In this document: positions 10,372 to 25,073 of the stretch, in pieces
How the letters are laid out: each line of letters opens with the position of its first letter
How positions within the stretch are numbered: the first letter of the stretch is position 1
Origin: Alisma plantago-aquatica
Lineage: Eukaryota; Streptophyta; Magnoliopsida; Alismatales; Alismataceae
Direction of reading: 5' to 3'
Assembly: GCA_963693085.1 (NCBI GenBank)
Contig: OY856409.1
Coordinates: forward strand, 520,067,303-520,131,302
Length of the DNA stretch: 64,000 nucleotides
Position numbers and translations under genes: made by a program
Notes under the pieces: model-generated
Seen by the model: the letters and a program-made list of their open reading frames with translations, nothing else
Told to the model about the DNA's origin: nothing
Database searches by the model: none

Positions 10372-12954
10372 TGTAAGATCCTCAAATTTGGTGAATTTGA
10401 ATTCTATAAATATAAGGTCTGATTTGGTAAGCAATTGTCTACTTTCATAATTGATAAAATAAAAAATGTTATCTCGAGTCCACTTTGTAACATGGGTTCA
10501 ATCCATGGCCCAAGGCAGACACATGAAACTATTTTCTTTGCAAATAGGTCCTCATGGTACACGTTTAAGAAATAAATAGGAACTTATGCATAAATGAATG
10601 ATAATGGATTCATGACTTATTAGATAATTGAAATATGGGATAATATGCAACTTTACAAAAGAATCTAAGATAATTTGTAATTTAGATAATTAATGTAGTA
10701 ATTATCTAATCTTGTCTTTGAGCATGAGTTTTGAGGCATCAAATAAAGACAATTCGATTTGATTTTTAGAAAAATTATATATAATGAGGAAACTAGGATA
10801 AATCTACCATTTGAGATAAAAAGGTTTTCCATTTTATGTGGGTGATTATTTTAAAGAAATACATAAAGGAGATATTTTTTTCTATGAGAGTTATCCTAAT
10901 AAGTCCAAAAAATTAGATATAAGTTGGTAAAGGTATTAATGAGTTTTCCTCCAAGTTATATATACAAAAGATATTCCTAAAAACCTATAGATAACGGAGA
11001 AGGAATAGGGACTTTCTTGTAATAAATAAATTTTATTTCCTTGTTTGAAGAGAGCGAAAAGAGTATCTAGAAGCATCTCTTTGACACCAAACTTGTCTCA
11101 ATACGAGATTATGGTATTATGAGGAACATAACCAAATTTAGGGCCAATCAGAGTTAAGGAAAAAGAGTTATGAATTATTTAAAATTTCATAAAGTGTGGC
11201 ATTACTATTTGGACGATAATGTTGTCACACTTAAATGTAATTGGAACTTTAGGTTTTCCTCTTTATTACGTATGAGCATTTGTAGTCGTATGATCCTGGA
11301 TTTATGACCAGGAGGTCATCAGCTAACTCCTGATTGGATCAGGAAAGCTAGCTACAATAGCTAGAAACTTCCCCAAATTCTTTCTATCCCAGGGCATATC
11401 TTTCCCTAAAAGTTCTCCCATTGAATTCGAGAGATGGAATCAGACCTAACCATCCCAAAAGTCCATGCTTCTGTGTGAGTTTGGGAGTTACCCCAAATAG
11501 TGATGGAGTCAAGACTCCATTGCAACCCAGTGGGCACTTCCCCCTTCCGGTGCCTATATAAGGCTTGGAAACCATTCATCCACCAGACCAGAGAATTCTA
11601 TAGTGATCCTCCAACTGCTTGAAGTACCGCTAGCTTCTTCCTTTGGTCCACGAAGGGCAATGGACCTATTGGTGGCAATGGCGTGAGTAGGATTCCATGG
11701 TAGGATTCACATAGATGCCAAGCTATGACATCATAGGGATGTAGGAGGGTGGGTGACTTGATAGGATGTACAACTTCAAGACACAAGAGCACACGGGGGG
11801 GGGGGGTGCAGGGCCGCATGGTTCCATGGGTATAGTGACGCCATGTTTCCAGGAAGGAAGCACAATAGCATGCGCTAAGCATCTGTGAGAAAATGAGTTT
11901 AAGGAGATGAGTCAACCAAATGCGGGTGATCCACTAAATGGAACTTAGCACAGATCCACAATTATAAAGGGGAAAGACAAATAAAAAATAAAAGGATTTC
12001 AATATGACATGGAAACGTCCCATTGACCCATACATGTTTATCTTGAAATTAAAATAAGTAATTAATGGAAAGTTCAATCAAGATGCACCTATATATGAAG
12101 TTGATCAAGAAAACACATCAGATGCATATAAAATATATTTGAGATCTTATTCTTCTCATAAAATCCAAAAGTTATGTTAATACATGTAACTAGGATGATT
12201 CATGCATAAAACTCTATTTGGTGAATAGATTGTTAAGTATAATAAATACATATACTGTGTTAATTAACAAATATTTCTGAATATAATGAGAATTCAAGAT
12301 GATGATATTGACTAATTAGGTTTTCTATGTCAATAATCACATACTTGTAGATTAGGGTTATTAAACTAATGTATATCTTATTGTGATCTTAATGCACATG
12401 ATTTGATCTAAGTTCTCATAATAACCAAATATGTTCAATCTAATGAGAATCCAAGTCCTTGATATATTTTGGATAATAATGGTCATGATTTAAGGTTCTG
12501 ATTCATAAATATGATAATTAGGGTTTATAAACCTAAAGGAGTATGGTGGAATTGAACTAGGGTTTGTACTCTTATTCCTTATCCAAACTTGAGATAACTA
12601 TAAACCCTAGATTTGAATTTGAGTAGGGATTAATATGTATAATATGATGGTGAGGCCTTAGGATATACAAACATGTAATTTAATAATGATTTCTAGGACC
12701 CATATTTGCTTGCTTGATTAGATGATATGCTTGATGTATTTCAAGAATGATTGCATGGTCTACATGGTTCTACATTAAGATACATGGTATGATTATAAAT
12801 ACTCACTCTTATCAACTTCTTGATGTTTTCTAAAGTTTCATGAATGGGTTGCAATTAAATTGCTTGGTTGTTTATTTACGTCCTACAATCTATAAGGCCC
12901 TATGAGTATCACCTTATATGGACATAACTATTGGATCCTATATGGGTGATTAGA

Positions 12955-14436
12955 TGCTCTAGAGGGGGGGTGAATAAATATAAATGCACTTAAACAAAAT
13001 TCATTAGACTTTCAAGATATATCACAAGATAAGGTTGCTAAATAGGTAATTTGAGTGCAACCAAAGCATGCATAGCAAGGAGGAGAGAGATTGAGCAAAC
13101 ACAAGTAGACAAGCTATTTAGAGTGGTTCCACACTTCAAACTAGAAGTATGTCAGTCCACTTACCTAGAGAGGTCAACCTCTAGGATTTTCTAACCATTG
13201 CATTCTTATATTCATTCATAAGACTTACAATACATGACCAAACAAAGGACTTACCTATCCAATACAAAGAGTATTCAACCTTACCAAGGACTTACCCACT
13301 TTGCAAGGAGTCTTCCTCCTTCTTCCAAGGACTTACCTACTCTTCCACAAGTCTTCAGCCTTGCAGGAATTACCCACTCATCTTGGATCTTCCGCCTTTG
13401 ACTTCACCTTCACTCGGAGAAGCTTCCACCAATGACTTACCCACTTGAGCAAGGAGTCTACTGCCTTCACCAAAGGCTTATCCACTCTAGCTCCAAGTCT
13501 TCAGCCTTGATTTTCACCAAGGGATGCCTTCCCTTGTTCTTCTTCACCTCTGTTAGCCAAGAGAGAGAACCTTCATCTTCATGATTGAAAAGAGAGATGG
13601 GGAGGTGGTGGAAGTGAGAGCCTCACAAGATATACATGTAGGACTAGCTCTCTTATAGATTTCCTACTCACTCTAATGGATGTAGCAAGTGATTAAGCTT
13701 AGAGAGAGAGGAGGTTGTAGGAAGCACTCAACTATAGATTAGGAACCTCACATAGAGTTTTGCAATGAATGCTCAATCTTGGAATGAAGCCCAAGGGGTC
13801 CTATTTATAGCTGGGGATGCCTCTTAGCCTTTGGGAACACTTGAGAACGAAAACTAGCCATTTTGTGGCTTGTAACAGATATATTTTCACTTGTTGCAAC
13901 TCCACAACGGCTAGAAGCACTTTTTTGCACTTTTCCGTACAGTGCAGTCGGTCGAGTTTCTATAAGGGTAACTCAACCGATAGAGTAAAAGACAAAGCCG
14001 ATATTCAGACCATCGGTCGAGTTTGTCCTGGGGAAACTCGACCGACCAATGAAAATTGATTTGGTCAGCTACTCCATCGGTCGAGTTCTGTGTAGTGTAA
14101 ACTCGACCGATCAAAAGTCATTTTCAAGATCCAATCAGGATCGGCCGAGTTTGCAACTCACAGAACTCGGCCGATGAACATCCTGATGTGAATTTTGGAA
14201 AATGGCTTTTGAGTGCTTAAACATTTGATCTAAGTGCTCCTGATTTTTTCCAAGCTTAATTACAATTCATGCAATCATTACAAGTGATTTACAACATGAT
14301 TCTAATGGATTTACATCATATTACAAAAATGTGCACTTGTATTGACTTTGACTTGTCTTTTCTCCAATTTGATATGCACAAGTTAGGGCATTTGGAGTGT
14401 GTCTATACCTAATCTGAAATTACTCAAGTAGAGAAA
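12955..14436 (-). mobile_element. LTR-like insertion with hairpin array (copy 2)
   Basis: Same block as 829-2310, flanked by ttaga at 12950-12954 and 14437-14441. Here the right arm of the second hairpin is aactcgaccgac, a better pair than in copy 1, where it reads aacttgaccgac. Confidence 0.45.
13949..14175 (-). repeat. Four inverted repeats, ~64-bp period (copy 2)
   Basis: Same four-unit array as 1823-2049. The fourth unit has atcggccgagtt on its left arm, which restores pairing with its right arm actcggccgat; copy 1 has atcgaccgagtt. Confidence 0.85.
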
Positions 14437-14602
14437 TTAGACACCAATATGTGGAATGGTTATTCATCATCAAAACACGGGTTTAGTCAATTTAGACGTG
14501 AGTCAACATTGACCTAATTGACCTTGAGTCAACAATAACTTGCTCAAGATCAAGATACTATTTATAGGGGGTTGGCTATATGGAAAGAAGTAATTATAGA
14601 TA

Positions 14603-14779
14603 CTACCCCCAGGGAGTGGGTATGCCATTGAATTTACCCCCAACGAGTGGGTATGTTTTAGAGATTACCCCTAGTGAGTGGGTTTCCATTAAATTTACCC
14701 CCAATGAATGGATATGCCATTGAATTTATCCCCAACGAGTGGGTATGCCATTGAGATTACCCACAATGAGTTGGTATAC
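14603..14779 (+). repeat. 30-bp minisatellite (copy 2)
   Basis: About six units as at 2477-2654; differs at one base in the last unit (acaatgag instead of acaacgag). Confidence 0.85.
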
Positions 14780-16200
14780 CACAAAGATTGAGAAAATATG
14801 GGATGAGAAGTTATAACAAAAAATGCATGTTCTATTATTTAATAACAATGACTGATATGGTTGTTATGTTGTTAGATCTACATGAATATGTTTTGGTTGC
14901 ACCACATACACAACATAGAAATATGCTGACCGCATTTTGATTATCAACATTTTAGGTAACTTCCAAATATGAAGATATCAAAAGACATGGTGAACCAGAT
15001 GAAATCAATTGAAGATACTAAAGCTAATTCAGAAGGATTAGTTAGATGTAATACTTATTCTCATATATAATAGTTTCATGTTGAAAATTCATGTAACTCC
15101 TTGGAAGAGTCTCATTATACAATTTGTAAACAATATATGTTTTCTATGGGGGAATTTAGATAATGGATCTCAAATTTAAGGTCCTTCCTTAATAAAGGGA
15201 CACTGAAAGGTGGGGTCGTTACAACCAAAACATAGTTTAATGTCCAACATGACTCTATTATATAGATCCTTGTAGAAAATAAATGGATCTTCTATATAAA
15301 TCCTTATAGAAAATTAATGGATCTTTGTGCAAAATGAAACAAAAAAATTATCCACCCCTTAGGACCTTAGGTATAGATCAGATCAAGAAGTAGACCAGCT
15401 AAATATCTGATTAACAATAGGAATAGCATATGTTGGGGGGGGATATATTGAGGGAAGAAAGCTATGTGTATGTAAGGATCTTTGATAACTATAAGAAGTG
15501 ACATGGAAATGTCAGTAGTGGTGGGTTGCAGTTAACTAGGTAATGGGGGTAGCATGGAACAAGGCAAGCGTAGAGGAGACTAGTGTGTAGCAACATAAAC
15601 CAGGGTAGGCGTGATGCTTGCATGTAGTGCAAAAGAGGCATGTAGTGGTGGCATTAGGGTTGGATGCTCTTGGTGGCAGAAGGGCTTGATGACGATTGAG
15701 CATGATATAGACTTAGGGAGCGTGCGATAGGGGTTTCAATGGGTGGAAGGTTGGCATCGGCCAAGAGGGAAGATTGTAGGTAGTAGGTTTACTATAGTGG
15801 GATTAGACATGGAGAGGTGGCACATGTGAAAGGGGAGAGGTAAGAATACTATAAGCTAAGGAGGTGGGGTTAGTTGGACAGTGGGTAGAATAAGTAATAG
15901 TCAACATTGACAATAGGGTGGAAGTAGGAGGTGGGGTTGGTGAGTAGTAGACCATTTTTTCTCTAGACAAGTATCAATAGGAGCAGCAACAAATATCCAC
16001 ATCAGCAAAAGGGATAAGTCAACAATAATAAGGGGAGATATTTTATCAATAGAGCAGAAGAGAGAAGTAGACGACCATGGAGACTGGGAAGATGTTTGGT
16101 AGGAAGCCAATCTCGTAAGAGACAATGCCCCCCTACAACCGGAGGAAACTCTTACTTTTTTCTCTTATCTCTAGGGTTTAGGATCTCTTCTCTGATTCCA

Positions 16201-16384
16201 TGTTGGTAACATAGAAGCAAGAAAATTAAGTGGTTTCTTATTGATACAAGGGCAAGCCCTCTCCTATAAATAGGAAATGAGGAAAGATAAGGAAGTTTGG
16301 GAAACCCTAATGGTCCAAGACACAATTTATCTAATATTACAAGTAGACTCAACTTAATGAACTAAGTACATACACTCTCTAACA
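16201..16384 (-). mobile_element. Ty1/copia-type LTR (copy 2)
   Basis: 184 bp with ends TGTTGG and CTAACA; primer-site remnant just left at 16190-16200. Counterpart of 4075-4258. Confidence 0.65.
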
Positions 16385-17050
16385 CTAAACTACCTGATGT
16401 TACTAAATGTAGAGTTGTTGCTGGAAAACTTATGCATTATACAATGTCTAATTCAGATGTATAGTATGTTGTTGTACATTTGGATTTGTATGTCCATCAA
16501 CCTTTTAAGTTTCACTAGATAGGTGTATGCCAGTTCCTCATGCATCCAAATTTCTCTCTAAGAAAAGGTATGCACTTTGAAAATCATGGGAACATCACTT
16601 TTTAGGGATACTATGATGCTGATTATGTGTGTGATCATGAGGATAGATGTTCAAGTACATGGTTATTTATCACATCTATGAGGTATAAACATGCCACTCA
16701 AAGAAGCAAGATAAGAAATATTGCATCACACTTAAATGATGAATCAAAATATGAAGATATCGTTCATATCACATATTTATTCTTAGACTTTGACATTTCT
16801 ACTTCTGTTCTTGTTCACATGTACTATGATAAATAAGCAAGTATCTTCGTTCTAATAACATATATTCTACAAACAAATTAAGCATATTGATATTGAATAT
16901 CAATATAATTCTTGTTGGTAAAATCTCTACTCCTCACATTCCTACAAATAGTCAAATGGATGAAATACTCACAATAGCTGTCCCCTAGAAGTTTCTTCAA
17001 GTTATATGTTTTAGGTTGAGCTTACATGATATATATACTCCAACTTGAAG
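16385..17050 (+). pseudogene. Ty1/copia RNase H remnant (copy 2)
   Basis: Counterpart of 4259-4925 with the same stops; the open part is 16627-16836. It shares atcgttcat with copy 3 where copy 1 has atggttcat (M to I in the remnant frame). Confidence 0.7.
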
Positions 17051-17283
17051 AGAGTGAATTATGATATCAAGAGATAGAATTTCTTTATTATGTGTTAGTC
17101 TGTATTTAGTCTCATACTGGATAAAAAGTAGTAGCTAAAATTAACCCTTAAATAAGTACATGTCTATGTAGTTATGTTAATAGTCAAGTAATCATTGTCA
17201 CTTATTCTATAACAATAACATAAATTCATCTTTAGTAACTCTAAATACTAATAATTATTTATTTTATTGGAATTTTTTTCCGG

Positions 17284-19024
17284 GCCAATGATGATTTTAG
17301 TTTTATGAGTATATGGCTCTCAAAGATATTGTAGATATTGAATTTGGATAATAGATTAAAAATGAGAATGAAAAAATGGCTGGAAAATGAACAACAAGTC
17401 ATGTTATATGGTGCGACTCTTCAACCAACGACAAATAGAATTGGTTGGTTTCATAAAGAGGTATTTATACTCTAGAAAAGAAAAAAATAATAAGAAAGAG
17501 GTATTCATACTGTAGAAAAAATATGCAATAAGAAATCACAACCTCGTTTGTGTGGCATAAGTCAAGATCAAAAGTTGGAGGTTTGAAAGAAAACAATAAA
17601 AACGATGTGGAATTTCAAAGTGTTACCTAAAGTAGGCATTTTCTATGGATAATATGACACAATAAACTACTTACACTGTGAAATCTAAAAGGATTTGGTC
17701 AATGAAACTTCCATATAGCTTAAGAACTTTGTAAAATCAATAGATCTTCTTTACAACACTCACACAATATGGAGAAGTGGCCTGAAGTCATAAGACTTGC
17801 AAGCACCAATAGCTATATGGTTGGCGAGGCATGGGAGACAATGTAACTAATCAGAAAAGAAAGATTAGGATCTCAATACGATACGATTCTTTGATACCTT
17901 TTAGTGGCATTTGTAAAAGGAAGAAACTCGATGCTTGGAAAAGGGAAATATACATTCAAAAGATCTCTATTGAAAATTGCAAGTATATGCTGAACACGCA
18001 TGGGAGGGCATACCTAAAATCTAAAGCCCAAGGGCAGAAGAGACGGCAACAGAGGCCGCCTATACATGAATATTGAGAACTAATATATATAAGTAACTTT
18101 GTATTTAGAAGTGGGAAAATCTCATCTAGAATTGCTTCTCAGATGAAGAACCACACAAGTCAGCAAAAACAATGATCTATATGCTAGACAACACAAATTT
18201 AACTATTAGTGATGTTGAATATTGTCAATCGTTGAATCTCTTAATTTATGGATAATTGTTTCCAAGTAAATGGTGATTTTAGTTTGATGATTGTTTGTTT
18301 ATCTAGGGATATGATGAAGATTTGAATCTGTGTAATGCATGCCAAATGATAAGTTAGTGTAGAGGCTAGAAATCCAAAAAGAACTAGAATTAGATGGTAC
18401 AAAATTTCAACCAACATGCAAATAAAGAATGACTTTTTGGAAAGATGTATTTTTACTCAAGAGAAATAGCAATAATAGTAACATGATCACAATGTCCGTG
18501 ACACGTTAGTCAGGCTAACAATTAAGAGGTTTGGAAGCAAAATCTTGCAAAAATATGTGCAAACAAAGAGTTCCCTATGAAGTACATTTTTTTGATGGTA
18601 AAATACAAGAAACTATTTATATTGGAAAATTTAAATGGATTTGGTCAAGGGTTCTGTCGTAAATGTTAAAAACCTTTATTGAATTGATGTTTATTCTTTT
18701 CATGGATCATGTCATATGATATGGAGGAGTATATGGGATTTGGAAGTTTTAATAGAACCACCACACATACGGTTGATGAGGCATGGAAGAAAACATAACT
18801 AAACAGAGTGGAAAAAATAGACTCTTATGTAGATTATGTTCTCTATAAGATTTTGGTGACATTTAGAAAAGGAATAAACTCCATGTTTGAAAAGAGGAAC
18901 TATACACTCAAATAAATGAACTTGGAGATTGCAAGTGTAGGCAGAAATGGGGATGGTCAATATACTAGAAGTATGGAAGCCCAATTAAGAAAGAAATTAC
19001 CCGAGGGACATAAATCAATGGAGT
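17284..19024 (+). repeat. Old ~0.95-kb tandem duplication (copy 2)
   Basis: Counterpart of 5160-6900. The longest ORF here is 81 codons (17831-18076) because a stop present in copy 1 near 5911 (tag) reads cag. Confidence 0.6.
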
Positions 19025-20800
19025 CCAAAACTAGGTGTAAAAAAATCAAGTGCCAACAAAATACTTCAGTGGTAAAATAATACACAATATTAACAAAAAA
19101 AGTACCATATTGACTAAACCTAACGAGTTGCCTAGTTACTATCATCATGCAATATTCACTGCACCATGCCTTATTCTAGAATGTAAAAACTTATGTAATA
19201 TTTGGTGGGCTAGGAATATAACTAAAAGCATTCTAAATATATATTGTAAAGGTGACACTAAACTTAAAGTTGCCTTCCCCTTATATCTTTTACTCACATT
19301 CCTATTAATGATGTTTTTTTCCCATTATGTTCCTTTCTAAATATTTTTTTCTTCAATAAAGTCCAATCGACTGAATTTTAGCTAAAAATACATAGATAAT
19401 ATTATTTTTATGCAACATGCTACTATTTTTTCACAAGGATCTAGATATTTGATTTTCATGCTTTGATGTGAATTGATAGATTCTACTACTATGTTATGAG
19501 AAAATATAGTGCTTTCTATATTTTTTTCCTTTCTTTGACTATCAAAGACCCCTTGTTAGTGACAACAATTCCAACTTCCTATTTTTGATCCTTTACACAA
19601 TAATTTAATTTATGGATTTGTTTTCATAGTTAACTAGCCATTGGAGTTATAGAAATTCAAATCTTAGTATTGCTGTTTATATGTTAATATATAATTCTTT
19701 TTGAATATATAGAGAGAGCTCTAGATCATATTTGAAATGCATTTTTCATACATGCCACTTAGACAAAAATAATAAAGATGAGAAACGAGATTTACAAGAT
19801 GCTTTACTCATGATAAAAGAGTGATTCTATCAATCAACTTAACGACCATAATACAAGTAGTTAAGAATCTCCAAATGATGGCGAGAATCATAGTCCTTAT
19901 AAGTGTTTTGTGACAATGGTGATGCCGCGAGATAAGTGGCCATCTCTTGAACTATGGGTGAGACTCAATTCGTTCTACTAGTGACGATTTGGTACATAAA
20001 AGCATATTGATATGAATAAAAATGATAGCATCGATCATAGGCGAAATCCATGACAAATAAGTGGTCTTTTACCGATAAGCATGCAATGCTTGTAAAATAT
20101 GAATACAAACAAAACATAGAAGAATAAGGATAAGGATGTTAAAAAGATCATATACACTGACAATATTTCAAATGAAGAAACACATAACAATGTGAAAGAG
20201 AGAATTCTCAAATCAGCATTTTCATGTTCCGCATCTTATACAACGTACACATTCGTTATATTGGTATCTTCAATTTTTTTTTGAAGTTAAATAGACAAAT
20301 TTCATTATGGAGGAGTCACACATCATCTACATGTGCAAATTTCAATTTAATTATATGTTTGGCACGTTTCTCTAGATTTGTGTACTACTGAAAACTAGTA
20401 GTGGGCGTAGTTTAACTTATCACTAACACCACAAACAGAACATACATATTTTTTTGCAAAATTTTAGAATAGAACCAAACTGTTAGCTAGCCCAAAACCA
20501 AACTAAAATAATTTTTTACTTTGTAGTTTGGTTGGTTTGATGTCTACAGATACAAAGCACACACTTATATAGCAATTCTTTAAAAATATGACCTTTTATT
20601 ATCATCTTAATCAATTTAACATAATAAATAGATTTTAAGTAAACATTATTTAGTAGTAGAAGATATAGAATATGATGTATACATGTTTTTATGTATGTAT
20701 GTATGATTTTTAATATTGAACAATGTTTATTTGAAGTTTGTTTGCCAAGTTAGATGGATTTTTTGGAATCATGTAAATATATTCCAATCCCCTCCTACAA

Positions 20801-21076
20801 CTACAGGAGGATAAGAATTACATATAGCCCCACACTATACATTAAAACAAAAAATAACTCACTCAACTGTCTATTGTGTAGCTTTTGCCTAACATATTTA
20901 CAAATTTTTACAATAATGCTCCTCGCATTTGTGATTGTGCCACCATGTTTTATAGCATTTCTTTCTCCCCAAATATAAAAATAAAGAGCAGCAAAAAGGA
21001 GTCTCATTTTGTTGTTCTTCATGCAGCATGTCAACATACTTCTCGAATCTCCTTCCAGCTTTAGTTTCATTTGCAA
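20801..21076 (-). pseudogene. LINE C-terminal fragment (copy 2)
   Basis: Counterpart of 8678-8953; 91 codons still open with the IWGERNA motif. A few substitutions relative to copy 1. Confidence 0.55.
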
Positions 21077-21089
21077 TTTCGTACATATG

Positions 21090-21385
21090 TGATAACCTCC
21101 TATTTTAGTCGATTATCTTAGTCCTTTTCTTTAGTTTTCCATACTCTTTATAAGTTTAAACTATACATAATCCTAAGTTTACCCTTTTTTGTAAATATAC
21201 CATCAGACTAACTTTCCTTTCTATATATGCAGAAAAAGCACAAAAAAATCATAAAAGAATAACTCAACCTCAAGACTGCATGGATTCAAATGGTCCCAAG
21301 ACCGCATGAAGCCAATCGGTCTCGAGACTGCATGGAGTCAAATGGTTCCAAGACCGCATGAAGCTAACTGGTCCCGAGACCGCAT
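21090..21385 (+). mobile_element. 5' fragment of Athila-like LTR (copy 2)
   Basis: Counterpart of 8967-9262. Two C-to-T changes at CpG sites in the minisatellite (acgg to atgg, gaccgc to gactgc) fit deamination of methylated cytosine. Confidence 0.85.
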
Positions 21386-22494
21386 TTTGTAAACAATATA
21401 TGTGAAATAATGGAAAATATTTGCTATTTTTTGTTTATATCTCAATAAACCCTGGGGAAGGTAGAGTCCTAAGTCAAACCTAAGGTGAAATAGGGATGAT
21501 TAAAAGTACATAAGACTTATGAGGTCAGGAGTTGATCATGCCCCTAAGTGCATAAGATTGTAAGATCAGGAGATAGCCATCCATATATACCCAAGGCCCA
21601 TGGGGTCATGAGATTGGCCACCATCATGAGTTCATGAGGCCCAAGGGGTCAATGTGAGAGGCACTCCATAAGTGCATGAGATCCTAGTCAAGAAGAGATC
21701 ACTCCTAAAGTAACTATACCCCTAGAGATCTTAGATGACTAAGGCTAAGGATACATGAGATATAAATGTGAAGAATACAAGAAGTCATGTAATGATATTT
21801 GAATAGAAACTTAATGGGAGTTGTGCATAATCTCTAGAATTATGAGAAAATCACTTTCCATGAGAGGGCATGAAGTTTAAAAAAAGAAAAAAGAGTTGTG
21901 GAATTAAAAAGTATTCATGATTTGTAATCAATGTTGAGGGTGATGCAACCTGAGATTTGAAATTAAAAGATAATATGTGAGTACAACATCTCTGCTCTTG
22001 GAATGGAATGAAATTTGTATTTGAACTGCAACAAAATGCTTATTTCATCTTGTTATGAGTGAGAGAGATTGGGTAGACACATGTTATGATTAAAAAAATT
22101 GAAATATGAGAGAGAGTACCCTAAGCTGAAATTTAATGGCATCATCTAGGGTTTTGAAGTGTTACCTCACCCTCACACATAAATAAATGAATGATAGTTT
22201 GGACAGTTAGTTGAAAAGGTAATCACCAAGTGAAACATGAAATTTTAGTGAAAATCACTAACTGATAATGTTATATAATGAATGAGGTTGTGGATATACC
22301 TTGGAATTTTATTTGGGTACCAACCTTGGTAATGTGAGAAATTTTCATATCAATAAAAGTGGTTGCGATGATCTAAATAAAGATACCCAAGAAGGGTTGC
22401 TAACCCTCATGTTTGAAGCTAAGTGGAGTTACCATTCACCTTAACCTTAGTAGATTTAAATTTTGAGGACAAAATTCCTTTAAGGAGGGGTGAA
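21386..22494 (+). mobile_element. Tekay/Del-like internal region end with polypurine tract (copy 3)
   Basis: Counterpart of 9263-10371; polypurine run near 22482-22490 next to the LTR start at 22495. No coding sequence recognised. Confidence 0.65.
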
Positions 22495-25073
22495 TGTAAG
22501 ATCCTCAAATTTGGTGAATTTGAATTCTATAAATATAAGGTCTGATTTGGTAAGCAATTGTCTACTTTCATAATTGATAAAATAAAAAATGTTATCTCGA
22601 GTCCACTTTGTAACATGGGTTCAATCCATGGCCCAAGGCAGACACATGAAACTATTTTCTTTGCAAATAGGTCCTCATGGTACACGTTTAAGAAATAAAT
22701 AGGAACTTATGCATAAATGAATGATAATGGATTCATGACTTATTAGATAATTGAAATATGGGATAATATGCAACTTTACAAAAGAATCTAAGATAATTTG
22801 TAATTTAGATAATTAATGTAGTAATTATCTAATCTTGTCTTTGAGCATGAGTTTTGAGGCATCAAATAAAGACAATTCGATTTGATTTTTAGAAAAATTA
22901 TATATAATGAGGAAACTAGGATAAATCTACCATTTGAGATAAAAAGGTTTTCCATTTTATGTGGGTGATTATTTTAAAGAAATACATAAAGGAGATATTT
23001 TTTTCTATGAGAGTTATCCTAATAAGTCCAAAAAATTAGATATAAGTTGGTAAAGGTATTAATGAGTTTTCCTCCAAGTTATATATACAAAAGATATTCC
23101 TAAAAACCTATAGATAACAGAGAAGGAATAGGGACTTTCTTGTAATAAATAAATTTTATTTCCTTGTTTGAAGAGAGAGAAAAGAGTATCTAGAAGCATC
23201 TCTTTGACACCAAACTTGTCTCAATACGAGATTATGGTATTATGAGGAACATAACCAAATTTAGGGCCAATCAGAGTTAAGGAAAAAGAGTTATGAATTA
23301 TTTAAAATTTTCATAAAGTGTGGCATTACTATTTGGACGATAATGTTGTCACACTTAAATGTAATTGGAACTTTAGGTTTTCCCCTTTATTACGTATGAG
23401 CATTTGTAGTCGTCTGATCCTGGATTTATGACCAGGAGGTCATCAGCTAACTCCTGATTGGATCAGGAAAGCTAGCTACAATAGCTAGAAACTTCCCCAA
23501 ATTCTTTCTATCCCAGGGCATATCTTTCCCTAAAAGTTCTCCCATTGAATTCGAGAGATGGAATCAGACCTAACCATCCCAAAAGTCCATGCTTCTGTGT
23601 GAGTTTGGGAGTTACCCCAAATAGTGATGGAGTCAAGACTTCATTGCAACCCAGTGGGCACTTCCCCCTTCCGGTGCCTATATAAGGCTTGGAAACCATT
23701 CATCCACCAGACCAGAGAATTCTATAGTGATCCTCCAACTGCTTGAAGTACCGCTAGCTTCTTCCTTTGGTCCACGAAGGGCAATGGACCTATTGGTGGC
23801 AATGGCGTGGGTAGGATTCCATGGTAGGATTCACATAGATGCCAAGCTATGACATCATAGGGATGTAGGAGGGTGGGTGACTTGATAGGATGTACAACTT
23901 CAAGACACAAGAGCACACGGGGGGGTGCAGGGCCGCATGGTTCCATGGGTATAGTGACGCCATGTTTCCAGGAAGGAAGCACAATAGCATGCGCCAAGCA
24001 TCTGTGAGAAAATGAGTTTAAGGAGATGAGTCAACCAAATGCGGGTGATCCACTAAATGGAACTTAGCACAGATGCACAATTATAAAGGGGAAAGATAAA
24101 TAAAAAATAAAAGGATTTCAATATGACATGGAAACGTCCCATTGACCCATACATGTTTATCTTGAAATTAAAATAAGTAATTAATGGAAAGTTCAATCAA
24201 GATGCACCTATATATGAAGTTGATCAAGAAAACACATCATATGCATATAAAATATATTTGAGATCTTATTCTTCTCATAAAATCCAAAAGTTATGTTAAT
24301 ACATGTAACTAGGATGATTCATGCATACAACTCTATTTGGTGAATAGATTGTTAAGTATAATAAATACATATACTGTGTTAATTAACAAATATTTCTGAA
24401 TATAATGAGAATTCAAGATGATGATATTGACTAATTAGGTTTTCTATGTCAATAATCACATACTTGTAGATTAGGGTTATTAAACTAATGTATATCTTAT
24501 TGTGATCTTAATGCACATGATTTGATCTAAGTTCTCATAATAACCAAATATGTTCAATCTAATGAGAATCCAAGTCCTTGATATATTTTGGATAATAATG
24601 GTCATGATTTAAGGTTCTGATTCATAAATATGATAATTAGGGTTTATAAACCTAAAGGAGTATGGTGGAATTGAACTAGGGTTTGTACTCTTATTCCTTA
24701 TCCAAACTTGAGATAACTATAAACCCTAGATTTGAATTTGAGTAGGGATTAATATGTATAATATGATGGTGAGGCCTTAGGATATACAAACATGTAATTT
24801 AATAATGATTTCTAGGACCCATATTTGCTTGCTTGATTAGATGATATGCTTGATGTATTTGAAGAATGATTGCATGGTCTACAGGGTTCTACATTAAGAT
24901 ACATGGTATGATTATAAATACTCACTCTTATCAACTTCTTGATGTTTTCTAAAGTTTCATGAATGGGTTGCAATTAAACTGCTTGGTTGTTTATTTACGT
25001 CCTACAATCTATAAGGCCCTATGAGTATCACCTTATATGGACATAACTATTGGATCCTATATGGGTGATTAGA

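Larger units (their letters stand above)
10372..15223 (+). mobile_element. Tekay/Del-like 3' LTR, complete (4,852 bp, copy 2)
   Basis: Runs from TGTAAGATCC to ggggtcgttaca; the termini share TGTAA. A TATA box, tatataag, lies at 11555-11562. Without the 1.48-kb insertion at 12955-14436 the LTR would be about 3.4 kb, reasonable for this lineage. A 12-G run at 11795-11806 is only 7 G long in copy 3. No primer site follows the end, consistent with a 3' LTR. Confidence 0.7.
9263..21385. repeat. 12.1-kb tandem unit, copy 2 (complete, 12,123 bp)
   Basis: This is a complete unit between two identical junctions. Each junction reads gagaccgcat followed by tttgtaaacaatatatgt. Content from left to right: end of a Tekay-like internal region, 4.85-kb LTR with an insertion, copia LTR and RNase H remnant, duplicated 0.95-kb block, LINE tail, start of an Athila LTR. 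The same length as copy 3 (12,123 bp) indicates recent duplication; differences are scattered single bases and small homopolymer indels. Confidence 0.95.
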
